Shown: one piece after another, positions 35,050 through 42,883 of the stretch | Layout of the letters: the number at the start of each line of letters is the position of its first letter | Numbering within the stretch: position 1 is the stretch's first letter | DNA from: Vibrio sinensis | GTDB lineage: Bacteria > Pseudomonadota > Gammaproteobacteria > Enterobacterales > Vibrionaceae | DNA: 64,000 nucleotides | Direction: 5' to 3' | Assembly (NCBI RefSeq): GCF_003605645.1 | Contig: NZ_QVMU01000027.1 | Location: 1-64,000 of the forward strand | Notes under the pieces: model-generated | Told to the model about the DNA's origin: nothing | Seen by the model: only the letters and a program-made list of their open reading frames with translations | Database searches by the model: none | Made by a program: the position numbers and the translations under genes

Positions 35050-36360
35050 ATGAGTACTGAAAACAAGAAAATGTCAGTGGTGCAACTTACCATTTTGACA
35101 TTCATTAACATGGCTGGCTCCGGCATCATCATGCTGCCAAGTAAACTGGCGCAAGTGGGCACCATTTCTATACTATCTTGGTTAATTACTGCGGCTGGTT
35201 CTTTAGCGTTGGCTTATGTATTCGCAAAATGCGGTCGTTTTAGTAAACGAGATGGGGGCATGAATGGCTATGCTTCTTACGCATTTGGTCAATCAGGCGC
35301 ATTTATGGCGGGCTGGACCTATGGTCTGTCACTGCTTATCGCCAATATCGCGATTGCGATTACTTGTGTGGGTTATGGCTCTGCTTTCTTTGAAGTGACC
35401 TTATCACCGATACAAACCTGTCTCTATACCATAGCGATACTTTGGATATGTACCTTTGCAAACTTCGGTGGTGCGAAACTCACAGGGCAGATTGGTAGCT
35501 TTACCGTTTGGGGTGTTATTTTACCCGTCTGTTCTCTCGGTATTATTGGCTGGTTCTGGTTTGATGGCAGCATGTACATCAGTGCTTGGAACCCACATCA
35601 CTTACCATTCGGTGAAGCTGTCAGTGCCTCTATTGCAATGACACTATGGGCTTTCCTTGGATTAGAATCTGCATGTGCTAACTCTGACGCCGTAGAAAAT
35701 CCAGAGAAAAACGTACCAATCGCAGTACTTGGCGGTACGTTAATCGCAGCGGTTGTTTACATTGTTTCGACCAATATTGCTTCTGGTATCGTACCTAATG
35801 CTGAGCTTGCTGCATCAACAGCACCATTCTCAACAGTATGGGCATTAATGTTAGGCTCAACAGCCGGTAAAGTGGTTGCAGGTTTAGCCGTTCTAGCTTG
35901 TGCGGGTTCACTGCTAGGCTGGCAGTTCACTATCGCTTCCGTATTTAAAGCTTCTTCTGACGCAGGTTTCTTCCCGAAAGTTTTCTCTGCTGTCGACAAA
36001 CGTGGTACGCCTATTAAAGGCATGGTCACCATTACCATCATTCAATCCATTTTATCCTTGATGACAATTTCACCAACGCTTAATGAACAGTTTGAAGCTT
36101 TGGTTAACCTTGCAGTCGTTACAAACGTAATCCCATACATTCTTTGTATGGCAGCTATCTTCATCATGCAGCGAGCTTCAGATGTTTCTGCTCATGAAAT
36201 GAAAATCACCAATACCATTGCTATTGTGGGTTCATTGTATAGCTTCTACGCACTCTATGGCTCAGGCTATGAAGCGATGATGTGGGGATCAATTGTAACC
36301 TTCCTTGGTTGGAGTGCTTACGGCCTAATTGCTGACCGTTTCGAACCTCTATCCAACTAA
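35050..36360 (+). CDS. potE: putrescine/ornithine antiporter PotE
   Basis: A 436-residue APC-family inner-membrane exchanger (E. coli PotE 439) with twelve predicted helices. The start MSVVQLTILTFINMAGSGIIMLP contains the conserved GSGI(I/M) motif (about 23-27) involved in substrate binding. WAFLGLESACANSDAVENP (about 201-219) is the helix 6 signature. It exports putrescine in exchange for ornithine, completing the SpeF acid-resistance cycle. The ATG has GGAGAATATT upstream. Confidence 0.94.
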   Translation: MSTENKKMSVVQLTILTFINMAGSGIIMLPSKLAQVGTISILSWLITAAGSLALAYVFAKCGRFSKRDGGMNGYASYAFGQSGAFMAGWTYGLSLLIANIAIAITCVGYGSAFFEVTLSPIQTCLYTIAILWICTFANFGGAKLTGQIGSFTVWGVILPVCSLGIIGWFWFDGSMYISAWNPHHLPFGEAVSASIAMTLWAFLGLESACANSDAVENPEKNVPIAVLGGTLIAAVVYIVSTNIASGIVPNAELAASTAPFSTVWALMLGSTAGKVVAGLAVLACAGSLLGWQFTIASVFKASSDAGFFPKVFSAVDKRGTPIKGMVTITIIQSILSLMTISPTLNEQFEALVNLAVVTNVIPYILCMAAIFIMQRASDVSAHEMKITNTIAIVGSLYSFYALYGSGYEAMMWGSIVTFLGWSAYGLIADRFEPLSN

Positions 36361-36368
36361 AGGCTTTG

Positions 36369-36404
36369 GCCCTCCCCTAGTTTACGGCTTGGGAGGGCAA
36401 TTTT
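36369..36404 (+). terminator. Rho-independent terminator of speF-potE
   Basis: GCCCTCCC and GGGAGGGC pair perfectly around a 14-base loop and are followed by AATTTT. It closes the speF-potE operon. Confidence 0.75.
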
Positions 36405-36453
36405 GTTTATTTAAACAGCGGACATTAGGTGGTATTTCAACCATATTCACACT

Positions 36454-36466
36454 GAAATCTAATTTT
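36454..36466. promoter_or_regulatory. GAAAT-N3-ATTT motif upstream of the AbrB-like gene
   Basis: GAAATCTAATTTT shares its first 12 bases exactly with the core of the speF upstream repeat at 32671. It lies 20 bases before the ATG at 36487, where a bound protein would block transcription or initiation. Confidence 0.4.
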
Positions 36467-36486
36467 TGACATTTGGAGGACGAAAG

Positions 36487-36663
36487 ATGCTAAGTCAACC
36501 TGTTAAAGTCGGTTCTGATACGGTCGTTGTCATTCCAAGCGCTATACTTACTGCGCTCGACATCAAAGAAGGCGATACATTGGACATTGCTCTTAACCGA
36601 GACAAGATGGAAATCAAAAAATTAGAATTAAAGAGCAATTCAGCATCAAATACTGAAAGATAA
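36487..36663 (+). CDS. AbrB/MazE-like swapped-hairpin DNA-binding protein
   Basis: A 58-residue protein of the SpoVT-AbrB type: KVGSDTVVVIPSAILTALDI (7-26) followed by KEGDTLDIALNRDKMEIKKL. The ATG at 36487 is chosen because GGAGGA lies six bases upstream. Proteins like this are often antitoxins, but no toxin gene follows. The next gene is pdxY, 119 bases away in the same direction. It is therefore more likely a small transcription factor, perhaps for the speF/pdxY neighbourhood, which is inference. Confidence 0.75.
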   Translation: MLSQPVKVGSDTVVVIPSAILTALDIKEGDTLDIALNRDKMEIKKLELKSNSASNTER

Positions 36664-36699
36664 ATAGTTTCAAGCTATGATTTATTAGATACATTACCT

Positions 36700-36753
36700 G
36701 CTTTAATGCATTAACCATTGCATTTAATGCTGTATTTAATGCTGCATTTAAAT
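36700..36753. repeat. 12-bp tandem repeats upstream of pdxY
   Basis: GCATTTAATGCT (36720-36731), GTATTTAATGCT (36732-36743) and the partial GCATTTAAAT (36744-36753) are head-to-tail, with a degenerate copy GCTTTAATGCAT at 36700-36711. The tract lies 30 bases before the pdxY ATG, in the promoter region. It could be an array of regulator half-sites or a variable-length tract. Confidence 0.6.
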
Positions 36754-36782
36754 AATAAATAACCAAAATTAGGTCTGATACG

Positions 36783-37655
36783 ATGCAAGGTATCCTTTCG
36801 ATACAATCACATGTTACCTACGGCCACGCTGGCAATAGCAGCGCGGTATTTCCAATGCAACGCATGGGCTTTGAAGTCTGGCCGATCCACACGGTACAGT
36901 TTTCAAACCATACCCAATACAAAGAAGGCTTTAAAGGTCGCGCATTTTCAGCTGACGATATTAGCCAACTTGTTGAAGGTTTAGGTAATATCAAAGCACT
37001 AGAAAAGTGCCAAGCAGTACTCACTGGCTATCAAGGCAGTGCAGAACAATGTCTTGCGATCGAAGAAACCGTAAAACAAGTAAAACAAGCTAACCCAAGC
37101 GCAATTTATGTTTGCGATCCCGTAATGGGCGCGCCAGACAAAGGTTGTATCGTTGCTCCAGGCATTGCTGAAAATTTACTGTCTCGCTTAATGCCAATGG
37201 CAGACGTTATCGTACCTAACCAGTTTGAGCTGACTCAGTTCGCTGAAATGGAAATCAACACGTTAGATGAAGCCATCACCGCTTGCCAACGCGCACTAGC
37301 GAAAGGTCCAAAAGTGGTATTGGTGAAACACTTATACTGTTTAGGTAATGATAGCTTCTATATGCTTTTGGCAACCGCTGAGGGAACTTTCCTTGCGAAG
37401 CGTCCACATTTCGAATTTGATAAAGCACCAGTTGGTGTTGGTGATTTGATTTCTGCCGTTTTCACTGCTGGACTACTAAAAGGTTGGAGTGCAAAACAAG
37501 CATTCCAGCACTGCCACGATGCATGTTATGCGGTACTGAACGCAACATACCAAGCAAATGAGTGGGAGCTACAAACTATCGCAGCTCAACAAGAATTTGT
37601 TGAACCGAGCAAACACTTCCCGATAGAAGAAGTATCACTTAGCTCTAAAAGCTAA
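36783..37655 (+). CDS. pdxY: pyridoxal kinase PdxY
   Basis: A 290-residue ribokinase-like enzyme that phosphorylates pyridoxal to PLP in the salvage pathway. It matches E. coli PdxY through ILSIQSHVTYGHAGNSSA (4-21), VQFSNHTQY (39-47), VCDPVMGAPDKGCIVAPG (about 111-128), PNQFEL (about 146-151) and the catalytic GVGD loop (PVGVGDLISAVF, about 218-229). Its location next to speF is sensible, since ornithine decarboxylase depends on PLP. A terminator follows. Confidence 0.93.
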   Translation: MQGILSIQSHVTYGHAGNSSAVFPMQRMGFEVWPIHTVQFSNHTQYKEGFKGRAFSADDISQLVEGLGNIKALEKCQAVLTGYQGSAEQCLAIEETVKQVKQANPSAIYVCDPVMGAPDKGCIVAPGIAENLLSRLMPMADVIVPNQFELTQFAEMEINTLDEAITACQRALAKGPKVVLVKHLYCLGNDSFYMLLATAEGTFLAKRPHFEFDKAPVGVGDLISAVFTAGLLKGWSAKQAFQHCHDACYAVLNATYQANEWELQTIAAQQEFVEPSKHFPIEEVSLSSKS

Positions 37656-37678
37656 TCACGGCGAAAATCAGTGAATTC

Positions 37679-37708
37679 AAAAAAGGTGCACATAGTTGCA
37701 CCTTTTTT
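37679..37708. terminator. bidirectional Rho-independent terminator
   Basis: AAAAGGTGCA and TGCACCTTTT pair perfectly with six T after it and further A before it. It serves pdxY and the convergent MarR operon. Confidence 0.9.
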
Positions 37709-37762
37709 ATTGCGCCTCAAATATTAAGGCTAAATAGTCTGCGTTATCCTGTTCAAGATAAA

Positions 37763-38200
37763 CTAGATGGCCGCGACCATTTTCTGCAGTAAACGAATCA
37801 TATCTTTTTGTTCTGACTCATCTAAAACATCCATCAACTCTTGATTGACTGCGACTGGAACAGGGAGCAAATCCTCTTGCATAGCACGACCTTTGTCTGT
37901 CAAATAAATTCGAAATGAACGACGGCTATTGGGATCGGCGCGGCGTTCAACGAGATCCAGTTTTTCAAGTTTGTCTAGCGTTCGTGTAGTGGTCGAGTTC
38001 TCCACTTTTGACTTCGCCGCGATATCTCGCTGAGTCACTCCCTCTTCTTCCCATAAACACATCATGGTTGGCCACAATGCCACGGTTAGTCCATGTTTTT
38101 TCAATTCCAGTTCGAATTTTTTTTCCGCATGATTAGCTACAACATTCACCATCCAGCCAAAACTGCTCTGGCGATCAAATTCATTTGTCATTCGGTTCAT
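37763..38200 (-). CDS. MarR-family transcriptional regulator
   Basis: A 145-residue winged-helix repressor. The HTH is at about 55-85 (GVTQRDIAAKSKVENSTTTR), followed by the wing DPNSRRSFRIYLTDKG (about 94-109). The start is the ATG overlapping the stop of the cytochrome b561 gene (ATGA). The two are therefore one operon, cotranscribed from a promoter facing the cytochrome c' gene. A 50-bp palindrome in that divergent promoter is its likely operator. The inducer is unknown. Confidence 0.88.
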   Translation of the reverse strand: MNRMTNEFDRQSSFGWMVNVVANHAEKKFELELKKHGLTVALWPTMMCLWEEEGVTQRDIAAKSKVENSTTTRTLDKLEKLDLVERRADPNSRRSFRIYLTDKGRAMQEDLLPVPVAVNQELMDVLDESEQKDMIRLLQKMVAAI

Positions 38201-38826
38201 ACCATTGAAATAGCAACTATTGCAATGGTAACTAATACAGCCACAACAAGCACGAATAAAGCTCGCCATTGTGAAACAAAGAACGGTTCAATGTCAGTCG
38301 TAAGCATCACTTGTCTACCCGTAAACATCGCTTTGACCAAAGGCTTCTTCTTTAACTTGTAAATAACAACCGCACCGACATGTAGAGCAATCAATACCGG
38401 CAATAGCGACGCTAAACCCAAATGCAAACTTTCAACCGCCGCAAATATATCGTCATTTAGCCACCACTCGACACCTGGCAGAGTATCGAAAAATCCCGCG
38501 ATTGCGAGGCCAGAAAGACACTGCAGTAATAACGTTATCACTAAAGTGACTACCATCCACCCGCCTAACGGGTTATGTCCAATATGCGAAGTTTGACCCT
38601 TTTTTACATAACACCATGTCGCAAGCGGGGAGTACACAAATTGTTTGAATCGGTTAGTTTCACTTCCTACGAACCCCCATACCAACCGCCACAATACAAT
38701 CGTGAATAAAACCAATCCTAATTGTATATGAGGCCCATTACCGCTGTTTCCTGATGCCAACAAAGCCACCACTAAGAGAACTTGTAGCCAGTGATATACG
38801 CGTGTTGCAAAGTCCCAAACTTTCAT
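38197..38826 (-). CDS. cytochrome b561-type membrane electron carrier
   Basis: A 209-residue inner-membrane dihaem cytochrome b. Hydrophobic helices lie at about 9-26, 34-52, 86-108, 135-158 and 187-207. Candidate haem ligands are His11 (TRVYHWLQ), a His in SHIGHNPLGGW (about 81-84), His135 (ESLHLGL) and His147 (IALHVGA). The extra C-terminal helix is unusual for short b561 proteins. It is the first gene of an operon with a MarR regulator and is divergent from a cytochrome c'. This suggests electron transfer between the two carriers. Confidence 0.85.
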   Translation of the reverse strand: MKVWDFATRVYHWLQVLLVVALLASGNSGNGPHIQLGLVLFTIVLWRLVWGFVGSETNRFKQFVYSPLATWCYVKKGQTSHIGHNPLGGWMVVTLVITLLLQCLSGLAIAGFFDTLPGVEWWLNDDIFAAVESLHLGLASLLPVLIALHVGAVVIYKLKKKPLVKAMFTGRQVMLTTDIEPFFVSQWRALFVLVVAVLVTIAIVAISMV

Positions 38827-38857
38827 ACTTTTTCTCTGTATCTATTTTTCATTTCGA

Positions 38858-38907
38858 TTAATTTACACAACAACGGTTGCGTGCGCAACTATTGTTGTGT
38901 AAATTAA
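38858..38907. promoter_or_regulatory. 50-bp palindrome in the divergent cytochrome promoter
   Basis: TTAATTTACACAACAA (38858-38873) and TTGTTGTGTAAATTAA (38892-38907) are perfect 16-bp inverted arms. Between them lies a second dyad, GTTGC-GTGC-GCAAC. The inner symmetry and the ACAACAA/TTGTTGT arms resemble double operators of MarR-family repressors. It sits 32 bases from the cytochrome b561 start and 70 from the cytochrome c' start. Confidence 0.7.
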
Positions 38908-38976
38908 TATCCAACGTCATAATTCAGCATCAAAAAACCAACATCAACCATTGGAAACATGAACAGAGAGTCAAAG

Positions 38977-39417
38977 ATGAAATACATACCATTACTACTT
39001 AGCTTGCTTATTCCTAGCCTTGTGCAAGCTCACTCACAAGCTGTAGAAGAAGCGGCAATAGAAGCGAGACAAAATGCGTTTACCGAGATTGAAATACAAT
39101 TAGAACAAACCGAACAAATTATTGATGAGGATAATACTGACTGGGAAAACCTAGAATCGCTATCGAAAGCCTTACAAAAACACAGCCAAACATTAGCGGT
39201 GAGCTTCCCAATCGGCAGTCTGGAAAATAGCAGAGCGAATGCTGATGTTTGGAGCAAACCTGAAAAATTCAACATGCTAATGCAGCAAATGGATGCCGGT
39301 TTTCAACAAATCTATCAGGCCAGTCAGGAAAAAGATGCAATCTTAGCTGAGCAAGGCGTAGAACAAGCCAATGACACCTGCCGAGCTTGTCATCGCAGTT
39401 ATCGTTCTCGATTTTAA
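38977..39417 (+). CDS. cytochrome c' family protein
   Basis: A 146-residue periplasmic monohaem cytochrome with a four-helix bundle. The signal peptide spans about residues 1-19 (ending LVQAHS). The haem motif CRACHRSYR is near the C terminus (about 136-144), as in cytochromes c'. The family often binds NO and protects against nitrosative stress, or donates electrons. ATG 38977 gives a normal signal peptide; ATG 38959 would add six residues. It is followed by a small membrane protein gene 33 bases later. Confidence 0.88.
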   Translation: MKYIPLLLSLLIPSLVQAHSQAVEEAAIEARQNAFTEIEIQLEQTEQIIDEDNTDWENLESLSKALQKHSQTLAVSFPIGSLENSRANADVWSKPEKFNMLMQQMDAGFQQIYQASQEKDAILAEQGVEQANDTCRACHRSYRSRF

Positions 39418-39450
39418 AAATGCTGTTTGATTATAGAGGGGAAAACAACC

Positions 39451-39903
39451 ATGAAAGTATCGTTAAAAACTCTGCATCGTATCTCAGCTTTGCTGGCCTT
39501 TTTGCTAATTACGAGCTTTTTTACCAGTACGGTAATCAGCGAATGGCTAGGAGAGACATCACATATCGTTTGGGTTAAAACGGCAATTTCTTACGCGGTA
39601 TGGGGACTCATACCATTAATGGCAATCACAGGAATTACGGGGGCGAAAATGGCACCTAACGTAAAATCTGGTCCAATTGCAGCAAAGAAAAAACGCATGC
39701 CTATCATTGCGTTAAATGGTTTATTCATTTTACTTCCGGCAGCGCTGTACTTAAAACACCTTGCTGTGTCTGGCCAGTTTGATATGACATTTTATGTGAT
39801 TCAAGGTGTGGAGTTTATTGCTGGATTGACCAATATCACATTGATGACATTCAGCCTACGTAATGCTTGGCAGTTAACGAAAAAAGAGAGTGCCCTCAAT
39901 TAA
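39451..39903 (+). CDS. four-helix membrane protein cotranscribed with cytochrome c'
   Basis: A 150-residue inner-membrane protein that I do not recognise. Four hydrophobic segments lie at about 11-30, 41-66, 81-100 and 112-138. His residues at 9 (LHRIS), 39 (SHIVW) and 101 (KHLAV) could ligate haem, but no known cytochrome motif is present. GAGGGG precedes the ATG. The position after cytochrome c' suggests a membrane partner or anchor for it. Confidence 0.6.
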   Translation: MKVSLKTLHRISALLAFLLITSFFTSTVISEWLGETSHIVWVKTAISYAVWGLIPLMAITGITGAKMAPNVKSGPIAAKKKRMPIIALNGLFILLPAALYLKHLAVSGQFDMTFYVIQGVEFIAGLTNITLMTFSLRNAWQLTKKESALN

Positions 39904-39926
39904 GTACTCCGCATAATTAAAGGCAC

Positions 39927-40433
39927 TTATATCAGTGAGCATTCAAGCTCAAGGCAGGTTAAGCTAACGCCGTTGATCGTCGCAAAATTCGAATGTTCTT
40001 CTATTACGGCAAACTCATTAGCCATCAGTACTTTTTGTGATGCCGGATTTGTCGTAGCAGCGTACGCAATTAGCTTTTCCAATCCGTATTGCTGAGCATG
40101 TTGCTTAATTTGGGCAACAGCTTCTTTAGCGATACCTTGATTAGTGAAAGCTTGCCCAACTCGATAACCTAACTCAGCTCGACAGTTAAATTGATCAATA
40201 TTGGATAAATTGATTCGTCCTAAGATCTGGCCATCATCGCCCACAATCAACATAGGGAGTAATACATCCTGTTGATACTCGTATAAACACTCTTCAATGT
40301 GGGACAAAACGCCAAAAGAACAATAAAAATACTCTCCTCTAGAATCGATAGTCCTTTCAAACCAATCTCGGTTTTTCGACTCAAAATCCAGTAATTTCGG
40401 CGCATCTCTGAGCTCTATCAAACGTATTTTCAT
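39927..40433 (-). CDS. GNAT-family N-acetyltransferase
   Basis: A 168-residue acetyltransferase of the RimJ/RimL-like group. It starts MKIRLIELRDAPKLLDFE; the acetyl-CoA region is GYRVGQAFTNQGIAKEAVAQI (about 90-110) with a Gly/Ala-rich pyrophosphate loop. The C-terminal part has NPASQKVLMANEF (about 127-139). The substrate is unknown. The gene stands alone, downstream of yaiI but separated by a terminator. Confidence 0.85.
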   Translation of the reverse strand: MKIRLIELRDAPKLLDFESKNRDWFERTIDSRGEYFYCSFGVLSHIEECLYEYQQDVLLPMLIVGDDGQILGRINLSNIDQFNCRAELGYRVGQAFTNQGIAKEAVAQIKQHAQQYGLEKLIAYAATTNPASQKVLMANEFAVIEEHSNFATINGVSLTCLELECSLI

Positions 40434-40488
40434 TTACCTTTCCTCCCTCGAAGTCACACCTATACGGAGCATCCATTCTCTTGCCAAA

Positions 40489-40512
40489 TAAAAAAGGGAG
40501 CTTCGCTCCCTC
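40489..40512 (-). terminator. Rho-independent terminator
   Basis: On the minus strand GGGAGC-GAA-GCTCCC is followed by a T-rich tract (TTTTTTATTTGG). It ends the yaiI transcript. Confidence 0.88.
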
Positions 40513-40588
40513 TCTGACATTCTATTTCACTATGCGTATAACCGTAGAAACCAGTCACCTTGATATTCAAAGTCACTTTAATGGGTAT

Positions 40589-41047
40589 CTATTTTTGCGC
40601 ACGCTGCCATTGCATTAGCCACTTATCCAAGTGATTGGCAAATTGCTGACGATCTGCTTGGCTCATCGGTGCGGGACCACCCGTTTGAACACCACTGCTG
40701 CGCATGGTGTCCATAAAGTCACGAATATTTAAACGCGACTTTATGTTCCCTTTAGTAAATAACTCACCACGAGAACTCAGTGCATGTGCACCTTTGGTAA
40801 TGACTTCATCTGCCAAGGGAATATCACTGGTAATCACCATATCTCCCGGTTCAGCTCGGCGTACAATTTCATTGTCAGCCACATCAAAACCAGACATCAC
40901 TTGCAACATGGTAACTTTTGGTGACGCTGGTGTGCGAATAAACTGATTGGCGACCAATGTCACTTCCACACCGGTGCGCTCAGAGGCACGAAATAGAATA
41001 TCTCGAACCACAACTGGACATGCATCCGCATCTACCCAAATCTTCAT
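40589..41047 (-). CDS. yaiI: YaiI/YqxD family protein (DUF188)
   Basis: A 152-residue cytoplasmic protein with a PIN-like fold and unknown physiological role. The family signature is MKIWVDADACPVVVRDIL at the N terminus, MVITSDIPLADEVITKGAHAL at about 69-89, then an Arg/Gly-rich segment SRGELFTKGNI. Acidic residues at 6, 8 and 74 would form the metal site. It ends in a terminator and is probably monocistronic. Confidence 0.9.
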   Translation of the reverse strand: MKIWVDADACPVVVRDILFRASERTGVEVTLVANQFIRTPASPKVTMLQVMSGFDVADNEIVRRAEPGDMVITSDIPLADEVITKGAHALSSRGELFTKGNIKSRLNIRDFMDTMRSSGVQTGGPAPMSQADRQQFANHLDKWLMQWQRAQK

Positions 41048-41086
41048 ACCACTACCTTATTCTCACAAACCGTTTTACTTATGCTA

Positions 41087-41689
41087 TCACGACTTGCGTT
41101 CATACCCTGACAAAAACAAGACGAGAATATTATCGATCGTGCTCTGACGTTCAACACTTGAACGCATTTCTTGATGGGTGAGTAATTGTGGCCAGAAAAA
41201 ATGCCCTTGAACTAGACAGTTCAACATATGGCTCATCACTTTTGGGTCACAATCGTTGAGCTTTTCATCATCAATCGCGTCACTAATCCACTGTTCAAGT
41301 TGATGATCAATGCTGCGTAGTTGAGCGACATAACGTTCTGCGAATTCAGGAGTTCGCAAAAACTCGCTAATCACCATTTTCGCAAGCAGTAATCCACAAT
41401 CTTGATATAAGGCATCCAATTTCGCATTCAAGTATTCACACAACTGTATTTTCAATTCACGATTTGGAGTATAGGAGAACGTGACTTTCTGTCGCTGTTG
41501 TTGCAATACATCATTCATTGCCGCAATGAATAAACCATCTTTGCTATCAAAATGACGATAAAGCGTTCGCTTAGAAGTTCCTGCTTTCTCGCACACACGA
41601 TCCATATTGGCTGCACTAAACCCATGCTCTACAAATTCTTGCTGTGCAGCTTCTATCAGTGCGAGGTGTTTTCTCTCAGAAACTTTCAT
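41087..41689 (-). CDS. TetR-family transcriptional regulator
   Basis: A 200-residue repressor. The N-terminal HTH is at about 8-52: EAAQQEFVEHGFSAANMDRV, then CEKAGTSKRTLYRHFDSKDG. The helical C-terminal ligand domain is divergent in sequence. ATG 41689 (MKVSERKH) is chosen over an in-frame start 63 bases upstream because the HTH normally begins within ten residues. It is divergent from the outer-membrane locus at 42007, a likely target. A perfect CRP site lies between the two. Confidence 0.88.
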   Translation of the reverse strand: MKVSERKHLALIEAAQQEFVEHGFSAANMDRVCEKAGTSKRTLYRHFDSKDGLFIAAMNDVLQQQRQKVTFSYTPNRELKIQLCEYLNAKLDALYQDCGLLLAKMVISEFLRTPEFAERYVAQLRSIDHQLEQWISDAIDDEKLNDCDPKVMSHMLNCLVQGHFFWPQLLTHQEMRSSVERQSTIDNILVLFLSGYERKS

Positions 41690-42006
41690 ATTTTTCGCTT
41701 CGAAATGACCAATAATCGCGGCAGGGTAAAACAATTTCGCCTTGAAGTACACTTTAGAGTTTACTTTTTAATTTTCCCAACTAAAATACTTCGATGTGAT
41801 TAATATCACAAATAAATTTTGAACTTCGAACCCACACTAGGGTCGAGCTTATCCCTTATTTTTACTCAAGCAGTGTGAAGATACCACCAAGCGATACATC
41901 ACTAGCAACCATCACCTGACCTAAAGGTGGTGCAGCGAGCAGTTGTCTACCTTGTTGTAACGTCAGATGAATGGGTATATAGCCAAGGCTACGGTTGCTT
42001 TTAATA
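41690..42006. other. TetR/outer-membrane locus intergenic region
   Basis: 317 bases containing a perfect CRP site at 41795-41810. An uninterrupted minus-strand frame (41862-42068) has no usable start codon with a ribosome binding site and is not called. No promoter hexamers could be fixed. Confidence 0.45.
41795..41810. promoter_or_regulatory. CRP binding site, perfect consensus
   Basis: TGTGA-TTAATA-TCACA matches all ten conserved positions of the CRP motif. Its centre is 114 bases from the TetR start and about 205 bases from the outer-membrane gene start. This suggests glucose/cAMP control of one or both. Confidence 0.7.
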
Positions 42007-42876
42007 ATGTCTAATATCAAATCCAGTTCTCTATTACTTTTGGCTTCGTGTTGCTCTGCACCAGCAGCTTACGCCGACTCTATCTCTTTACCTATTTGGA
42101 AAGAGAAAGCCGAAGCCCTAGGTTATGAACTACCAAAACCAATCGGTTTCAACCTTAGCTATATGAGTATGGAGCAAGGGATCAATGTCGATTCAATTGC
42201 TTTGAATGACCTACAAACAGGCAGTAAGCTGCTGAATAAACTTTTAGCTTCAAACTTTCTTGGGTTTGATATTGAAGCCGAACCTGGCCGCCAAAAGACT
42301 GAAGTCGTGACTTTGCGTGCCGATGTCTGGTTATTTCCATTTCTCAATGTTTACGGTCTTGTTGGCAAGATCAAAGGCTATTCAGAAACCGATATTAATG
42401 CATATGTCACTATCGGTGGAAAAAGAGTGAATGCGAACAAACCGATTCCTGGTTCATTCAAGCTCGACCTTGATGGCTACACAACGGGTGGTGGTATCGT
42501 GCTTGCTGGCGGCTACGAAAATGTGTTTGCTCTAGTGGATGCTAGCTACACCCAAAGTACCCTCACTGTGATTGATGGTTCAATCGATGCCATCGTAATC
42601 TCTCCTCGTGTTGGCTATGACTTCAACCATACCGGCGTACCATTGCGTGTTTGGGCTGGTGCTATGTACCAAGATGTTGAACAAGAACTGTCTGGTTCAA
42701 TTTCAGACATTATCCCAGGTATTGGTGGTACTTTTGAAGTAACGCAGCATCTATCTACCACATGGAACCCTATCATGGGTGCTCAATACAAAATCAATGA
42801 TGATTGGTACCTACTAGGTGAAGCTGGCTTTGGCGATCGCGAAAGTGTCTTCGTCTCTATCGATCGTCGTTTCTGA
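42007..42876 (+). CDS. putative outer-membrane beta-barrel protein
   Basis: A 289-residue exported protein. The signal peptide spans about 1-23 (ending PAAYA). The mature part is dominated by alternating beta-strand sequence such as VVTLRADVWLFPFLNVYGLVG (about 98-118), GGGIVLAGGYENVFALVDASY and WYLLGEAGFG, and ends with Phe (RRF), a typical barrel-assembly signal. The family is not recognised. Seven bases separate it from the Omp85-like gene, so they are cotranscribed. An in-frame TTG lies 12 bases upstream of the chosen ATG. Confidence 0.72.
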   Translation: MSNIKSSSLLLLASCCSAPAAYADSISLPIWKEKAEALGYELPKPIGFNLSYMSMEQGINVDSIALNDLQTGSKLLNKLLASNFLGFDIEAEPGRQKTEVVTLRADVWLFPFLNVYGLVGKIKGYSETDINAYVTIGGKRVNANKPIPGSFKLDLDGYTTGGGIVLAGGYENVFALVDASYTQSTLTVIDGSIDAIVISPRVGYDFNHTGVPLRVWAGAMYQDVEQELSGSISDIIPGIGGTFEVTQHLSTTWNPIMGAQYKINDDWYLLGEAGFGDRESVFVSIDRRF

Positions 42877-42883
42877 GGTTAAT

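Noticed and set aside
36487..36663. AbrB-like protein as the antitoxin of a toxin-antitoxin pair
   Set aside because: No toxin-sized frame adjoins it; the next gene is pdxY, a metabolic enzyme.
41862..42068. Open minus-strand frame opposite the start of the outer-membrane gene, with protein-like sequence
   Set aside because: It has no ATG/GTG start with a ribosome binding site near its beginning and overlaps a better-supported signal peptide on the other strand. A gene remnant cannot be excluded but is not supported.
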